Under the pieces are notes generated by a model. It had not been told where the DNA came from. It saw only the letters and a list, made by a program, of their open reading frames with translations, and did no database searches. This document shows positions 58,495-64,000 of a stretch of DNA of 64,000 bases, one piece after another; the first letter of the stretch is position 1, and each line of letters starts with the position of its first letter. The stretch covers positions 6,377,241 to 6,441,240 of the forward strand of contig OZ037768.1 of the NCBI GenBank assembly GCA_964035545.1. Reading direction: 5' to 3'. The DNA comes from Bugula neritina (taxonomy: Eukaryota > Bryozoa > Gymnolaemata > Cheilostomatida > Bugulidae). Position numbers and translations under genes: made by a program.

Positions 58495-61400
58495 TCATAG
58501 CTCCATATCTTGGGCCTCGTCTTCTGAGAAGTCGCTGAGAGAAGATTCAGATTCATCCGACTTGTCTCCTCCATTCATGCAAGTGGCTCCTTCATTTGTA
58601 GCTCTCTTTATTTGTTCATTTGTAGCTTGCTCCGTGGCATACTTCTTGACGTATTCTACAACATTAATTTCTTTTATAGTCACAGTTACTAGTAGGATAA
58701 ATGTAACAATCAAACTCCATAGCAGTGTTTCACCCATTGCCGTTTGACCTGCGATACAGAGACCAAGTGCTGTGGAGTTGGAAGAAGTAACTTGGTAGAG
58801 CTAAAAAAGAACTTGTACCATATTCCAAGAAGTCACAGCGCTTGCACAGTATTACAATAACAAAACAATCTATAACATGTAGAAATTGAATGCAAAATAA
58901 AGAATTGATTTCGATGTAAAGATTTCAAGAATAAACAATGCATGACTGAAATTTAGTGGTTTCAGACAGCATTTGGAATAAATTGAGACCAACATATATA
59001 TTTTTTATTTTAAAATCGATCACCTTTGACTTTTTTGTTATATTCTTCAGGTTTATGCAATAGTAGGGCAGCTGCATCTCCATTTAACGGATCAGATGGG
59101 TTTGGATATCTCAGCAATTGAGGTAAAAAAGATTCAAATATATTAGTCAGATCTGCAACAGAAAAAACCTATTTTTAAATAAATATATACACAAATAGTC
59201 AGAATATTTATTTATGTATAAGATGTATTGTAACACTTTCTGAAGATCCACATTTTGATTAAAGGGGTCAATAAGAAAATGAAACCCCATACGAAGCATT
59301 CTTCAGTCTTTAACTAAAAATCTCATGTTTGATTATGAATGTTTCTGTTAAGTAGGCCTATGATTTTCTTTTAATTGGGACTAGCACCTGGTGGCTTCCC
59401 AAACCATTAGCATAACATGATAAAACCCTTAAATCTGGGGGTAAGATATTAACTGAATTGAGTTGTTCAAAGACCTTTAGGTTATAATGCTGAAAGCAGT
59501 TGTTATACAAAAGTGAAAAGGTTATTTCAAAAGAGAAGAGAGCTACTAAATATTTCGACTACATCATCAAACCACTGCCTATGTAACTCCATGCTTACAG
59601 CTTACCATATAGTGCAGTCCATGTCTGGTTTATAACATTAAGACAAACAGTTCCTGAGCTAAAAAATCAAGAGCGCCAATGTCAGGACATTCAATACATG
59701 TCAATAGAAATAAAAAGCAAAAAGCGTTTGAAAATAACTAGCAATAAGTAAATAAAAACAAATCTTTCATTAGCATGATAAATGCTTTTTATAACTGCCA
59801 CAGCATATACTTACACTTCATCAATATTTGGATGATATATTCTGTTCATAAAACCTACAAATAATTACAAATCAAATAATTTGAAATAAATCTATTTTTA
59901 GGTGATCTGATTAGAAATAAATTATCACATCACAAATATATTAGACAGAAAAATAAGGTTTAACATTGTTTAGCCTTTACCAATAGAAGGACTTTTGAAA
60001 GGATAAGCTTCTGGGAGATCTACTCTGACATTCCATATTCCACCTTCATAGGGTGCTACAAAAATATCATCAGAAGTAATGCCAAATAGCTTGAAATTCT
60101 ATGTATTCCACAAAAAATAAAAATAACAAATTATAGTACACAGTCTACATAGTTACTAAATGAGATATTACAAAAAACAGTTTACGCAACAGAATAACAC
60201 AATGAGTAACTGGACTTTGTCCAGTGGTTAGGAAAATAAAAGCCTTACTTTCATTAGGTCCATCGAACCTTACTATGAATTCATTCATGTTATCTAAAAT
60301 GGTGACTTGGTATTTGCTTTCCATCCTACAAACAGTTGAGAAATTATAAATTGTGACAATAATCCATAACTGCAACATTTTAACTTTCAAAGGTTAAAAG
60401 AGGTCAAAAATTATTATATAATACCACACTGCATGTATAAGAGCATAGCCACTTGAGATGCATATTGTCAACTACAGATTCATGATTACTCAGCACTTAA
60501 TTAAATCGTCAAAATCAACTATCTCAAAACCGATCTCCAATATGACTTACTAAGTTGTGCAAGTCATTGACTTTCACTCTATGGAAGCTGATACTGCCTT
60601 ACATTTTCCACATTTAAAGGCCTGGCCTCACGATCGTGAGATCACACTAAATCGTCTATTTGACACGAAAAAAGAATCGTACGAGAAAAATTGAGGGAAT
60701 TCAAACGAAATCGTCTTTGTTGGGTGTACACAACGATGATGATGGATGAAAAATCACAATCGACGATAAGTACCATTTAATTGGTCAATAGAATTTTAGC
60801 AACAGTAATTATTTCATCTCTACCACGTTTCGCTATTTGGTAATTTTCTGCTGTTTGTATTTCGTACAAGATTCATTCACGGACTATTTATTATGTGTTT
60901 TGTCTGACGAATGTGTGGCTGGTCATAACGAGAGGATAACTCATGAAAATCGTCACACGATTTCGTGTGATTCTCACGATCGTGAGGCCAGGCCTTTAGA
61001 ATAAATAAGTCAGGCAGGACTTGGAAAGGAAAATTTATACGCATATAAACTTTTATTTAGGAGCAGCTGCGGTCTAGAGGTTAGAGTGTTTGGCTTAGCC
61101 AACACGAAGTCATGGATTAAAATGCTGACAAAAGGCCATTGGTAATGTTAGGAAGAGCACCTGGTCATAATTGCCTCTGTGCCCCATCTGAATAAGTCCT
61201 TAACCCGACTTAACAAGAAACCCTTCCATCAGGGGTTTTCTCACAGAGATGGTGACCATAAACTTTCGTGAGTTTTTTTATATAAACTTCAATTCCAGCT
61301 TTAAAATGCAGTTAAAAATATTTTTTAGGTATCCGTTTCCATGTTAGGATAACAAATATTCTTGCTATGTAACTTGTTATCAGAACTGATGCTATTGTGT

Positions 61401-62312
61401 AAAGTGCATCACACAGATTAACTTAGAAAAGAAAGGAGGCATGTAAGATTTTCTTCAAAAGGGCAACAGTTTGAATCACTTTTCCAGCCAGCAGAGCATT
61501 TCTTAATGATACATTCATGAATGCAGAGACTTTTTTTTATTTTCTTCAGAGTTAAAGATTATCCATCGGTATGTTGCTTGGTTTTTAAGTATTTCCATGT
61601 TGCTTGTAGTTTGTTATTCTTATTTTAGTTATATTTATTTCTGGTATCATACAGCAGCACATTACTAAATTTTCTAGTTCAAATGGTTTTAATTACTAAA
61701 TAAATGAGCAATAAACATAATACTAGCGTAACTTTTATTTGGCATAACACGAATTATCAAACAAAGGTGGTCTTAAAACTTTTTGCAAATGATTGTAAAT
61801 ATTTACTTTTAGTGAGCATTGCACATATATTTCATAAATCAATATTAAATGACGGGTCTTATAAGATGATTTGGAGAATCCAAACGCGGTTGGTCATTAT
61901 AAAAATAATGGTCACCATTATTTTTTATTTAACTATTTTACTTTAAACTTTCAATTGCGATTAGGCTGTGCAGAATTATTCAAAAATTGAAAAGTAAGAT
62001 TCAGATTAAGTGCAAATTGAAATTAAAGTTACAAACCCAACTGAAAGTGAAACAGGATTTAACCTTGGAAATTGTAAATTCTAACGTATTACTATTAGTA
62101 TTACCTATCTACTTAATAACTAATAATATAATTCAACAAGAAAGAAAGCTAGGTTTTGAAAATTGAATTTAAAACAATAACTATGACTATGAGTACCAGT
62201 ATAAATTAAAGTAAAGATAAATTGAAATTTAAAAGTTATACTAGAAAACCTCAACCTACAGCTTAACAATGTCAGTGTCCATTCTTCGTTTTCCTGGACT
62301 AGGTGATGACAT
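58495..62312 (-). CDS. UBE2H: Ubiquitin-conjugating enzyme E2 H (7 exons, 195 aa)
   Basis: E2 enzyme that carries ubiquitin as a thioester, partnering in mammals with the CTLH/GID E3 complex. Exons on the minus strand: 62312-62260, 60325-60249, 60055-59981, 59854-59815, 59658-59606, 59152-59024, 58655-58495 (588 nt, one frame). It starts [22 protein letters not shown], one or two substitutions from the human enzyme. The catalytic Cys87 is in [13 protein letters not shown] (codon 59645-59643), after the HPNIDE block. The acidic C-terminus [16 protein letters not shown] matches the human end. The inserted stretch between KKYATEQ and that end makes the protein about 12 residues longer than human (183 aa). 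Intron 1 carries a MITE and a SINE. Confidence 0.96.
60617..60996. mobile_element. MITE with ~40-bp terminal inverted repeats
   Basis: Ends are inverted copies beginning aaggcctggcctcacgatcg; the match runs about 40 bp with a 1-bp indel and a few changes. TA dinucleotides at both edges (60615-60616, 60997-60998) look like a TA target duplication, as in Tc1/mariner-type elements. The 380-bp length and absence of an ORF mark it as non-autonomous. Each terminal repeat itself contains the palindrome cacgatcgtg. Located in UBE2H intron 1. Confidence 0.85.
61061..61280 (+). mobile_element. tRNA-derived SINE
   Basis: The first ~70 bases resemble a tRNA (gcggtctagaggttagagtg as the A-box/D arm, and a tgttgg/ccaaca-like anticodon arm). 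A non-tRNA body follows with cacctggtcataattgcc and a short inverted segment ctttccatcagggg-type, ending in a T-rich tail. No clear target duplication. Located in UBE2H intron 1. Confidence 0.55.
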
Positions 62313-63776
62313 CTTCACTGTTTAAGTTTATATGCTAAAATAGAAGAGTTAAGCAAAAAACAGCTCACAGCGTACAAATGCTCGAAGTAGCCTAAGGTGT
62401 GAACAAGCAACTTTGAGGTAGAGCAACTTGAAGGTAAAGTGATATTTTCCAAGAGAAATGATCACGAAGTGCTCACTCAGGTTGGCTAGTCACGTGATCT
62501 AGCTTGTACAACGCCACGAGTTGTAGTTTCGTTTTATAGCATAATTACTTTTTGGAGTGTTTTCGGCTGTTTTTATTTGTAAGCAAACATCCAAGTGTCA
62601 AAAAAGTTGAATGAAAAACTAAATTAATTTTCAAGTATTTTTTTAAAACAAAACAAATTTACAAGCTGACACAAATCAAATAGTCCTAACATGCGAGTAA
62701 TAAGATTTTCGTTGCTCGATGCCAAGAGTTATCCTTTGTTTATAAACATTAAACACGTGGTTATTACCTTTTCCACCAAAGATTGGTGGTAGCTGTAGTT
62801 TTCTTTTAGGAAGGAGTGGGCAAGAGTGGGTGAATTAAATTTATCATTTTTTAGTTTTATGGAATATAGAAATCGCACATTAATGTTGTATTCCGTTATT
62901 TAGTACATGTGAATATTATTTTTGATTATTACATTGTTTTATCTTTGTAAGACAAAAGTAGTCGGCATAATTGCTCTGTAAACATTGACTTTAGGTTTAA
63001 CTTCAAGTTTATCTTATCTCCTCTACTTTCAACTTGTTATTTTGAGTTATCTGTTTTTGATTTATTTTGAATTTGAACTTCATATTACATCTTTAATGCT
63101 GTTTTATATTGGTACTAAAAGCTATTGCAAAATCAAAATGAAAGTGGCAATGTGAGACAGAATGTCAAACTCAATACATGTGTGCTGAATGAAACATTAT
63201 GATTATGATTACCATTGTCATTGTGCCCATAGCTTATACTAATTATCTTTACTATAGTTCTTTTAAAAATACTGTTAAAGATGTAACGTGAGTGTTCGTT
63301 TTAGAGTAAATGTCTAATTCATGTCATTATTCATTATCATAATCGTTGATAGTTATCAGTTTTGACTTATAGCAATTAGGATAATTTTATTAATATTAAA
63401 TTCAGTGATTAAAATCGTGGTTGTAGTCATTTGTCATAATTATGGATATTATTTTTACAATCAAAGCAATTTTTGGCTGAGTGAAAAATAAATGAAGTTG
63501 TATTCACAAATTTTAAGTTCTGGTCTTGGTAAAGACTGTAATGGGTTAGAAGCCTGGTGTGAAATACTTTATTTCAGTACATATACATATATAATATATG
63601 ATTGCAATTTGAAAAATTGCCTTATTTTAAAAAAACTAGTTTGGTCTCAAAATCAAATTGTAAACTGCATGAAATTCACACAAATTTTTATATTTAATGC
63701 AAGACTATCACTTCTGAGTTTTTTATTTTAGAATCAGTTAAGAGTTTTTTGTGACATACTTGTTGATCTGAAGAAG
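62313..63776. other. Divergent intergenic region UBE2H / dehydratase-like gene
   Basis: About 1.5 kb. It holds the E-box at 62490-62497, a second cacgtg near 62754, and long AT-rich stretches. No coding exon is seen. An acceptor at 63730-63731 precedes the next gene's first recognised exon. Confidence 0.5.
62490..62497. promoter_or_regulatory. Palindromic E-box TCACGTGA upstream of UBE2H
   Basis: tcacgtga lies about 180 bases upstream of the UBE2H start codon in a locally more complex sequence. This class of site binds bHLH-Zip factors (USF, MITF/TFEB type). Its use here is inference from position. Confidence 0.4.
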
Positions 63777-63917
63777 ATGGCTCTGCACATTGAGACTCCA
63801 CTGATAGCTAGCACAGCCATTTCTTGCATTGCCTCGTGTAAGGTCTGGCTAAAGTTGGAGAACTGCCAACCTAGTGCATCATTTAAGTTGCGAGGTATTG
63901 GTGCACTGTGTATTGAG
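63777..63917 (+). CDS. SDS-like: L-serine dehydratase / threonine deaminase-like, first exon only
   Basis: PLP-dependent enzyme of the serine/threonine dehydratase family, which deaminates serine or threonine to pyruvate or 2-oxobutyrate in the cytosol. The exon encodes MALHIETPLIAS at the start and the PLP-lysine motif PSASFKLRG with Lys37; human SDS has the equivalent lysine at 41. It ends at a good donor (ATTGAG|gtaagc, 63918) in phase 0. The rest of the gene lies beyond the window. The exon begins at acceptor 63731 and is open in frame before the ATG, so the start at 63777 is chosen by similarity in length to the family. Confidence 0.8.
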
Positions 63918-64000
63918 GTAAGCTATTTCTATGGTGTTTTTCTTTTAAAGTTTAGCTTGAAAATTTATCCAAATGTATAAAATAACCAAACTTTAAAGCT

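Noticed and set aside
58495-58737. 80-codon minus-strand ORF resembling a small single-pass membrane protein
   Set aside because: Its C-terminal half is the last exon of UBE2H (58655-58495). The hydrophobic N-terminal part is intron sequence read through.

Overview
The window is nuclear DNA of an invertebrate animal. It is AT-rich, with many-exon genes, mostly GT-AG introns of 0.1-9 kb, tRNA-related repeats, two full-length Ty3/Gypsy LTR retrotransposons, a non-LTR retrotransposon relic, a SINE and a MITE. No prokaryotic, viral-genome or organellar organisation is seen. A lophotrochozoan host is a guess from the mix of repeats; the gene set itself is pan-metazoan.

Layout. (1) 0.3-27.5 kb, minus strand: two tandem copies of an SLC18B1-like major-facilitator transporter, each with 12 coding exons at the same positions and phases. 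I could assemble both without a break (474 and 469 aa). The last intron of the upstream copy (11.45-20.6 kb) carries a complete LTR element with a fused gag-pol ORF in which integrase precedes reverse transcriptase (Gmr1-like order). Another intron carries a decayed non-LTR reverse transcriptase. (2) 27.5-33 kb: gene-poor, with degenerate hexamer-like repeats and a perfect 20-bp inverted repeat. (3) 33.0-35.0 kb, plus: a DUF1295 / steroid 5-alpha-reductase-family membrane protein. (4) 35.4-40.9 kb, minus: CTNNBL1, 13 exons, with two GC-AG introns. (5) 42.6-57.6 kb, plus: ZC3H18, 18 coding exons (942 aa), divergent from CTNNBL1. Its first intron holds a 7.5-kb Gypsy element in antisense, with identical 307-bp LTRs, a clear -1 frameshift signal between gag and pol, a damaged 3' pol, and an extra ORF encoding C2H2/CCHC-like zinc fingers. 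(6) 58.5-62.3 kb, minus: UBE2H, 7 exons, 195 aa, tail-to-tail with ZC3H18; intron 1 holds a MITE and a tRNA-derived SINE. (7) 63.8 kb to the edge, plus: first exon of an L-serine/threonine dehydratase-like PLP enzyme.

The host genes are housekeeping genes and form no pathway, although CTNNBL1 (Prp19/CDC5L spliceosome complex) and ZC3H18 (cap-binding complex/nuclear RNA decay adaptor) are a head-to-head pair that both act in nuclear RNA processing. The most interesting biology is in the two retrotransposons: the integrase-first pol, the textbook frameshift cassette, and the zinc-finger accessory ORF downstream of pol.

All exon joins were made by eye from splice signals, phase continuity and family similarity. 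No transcript or database evidence was available.
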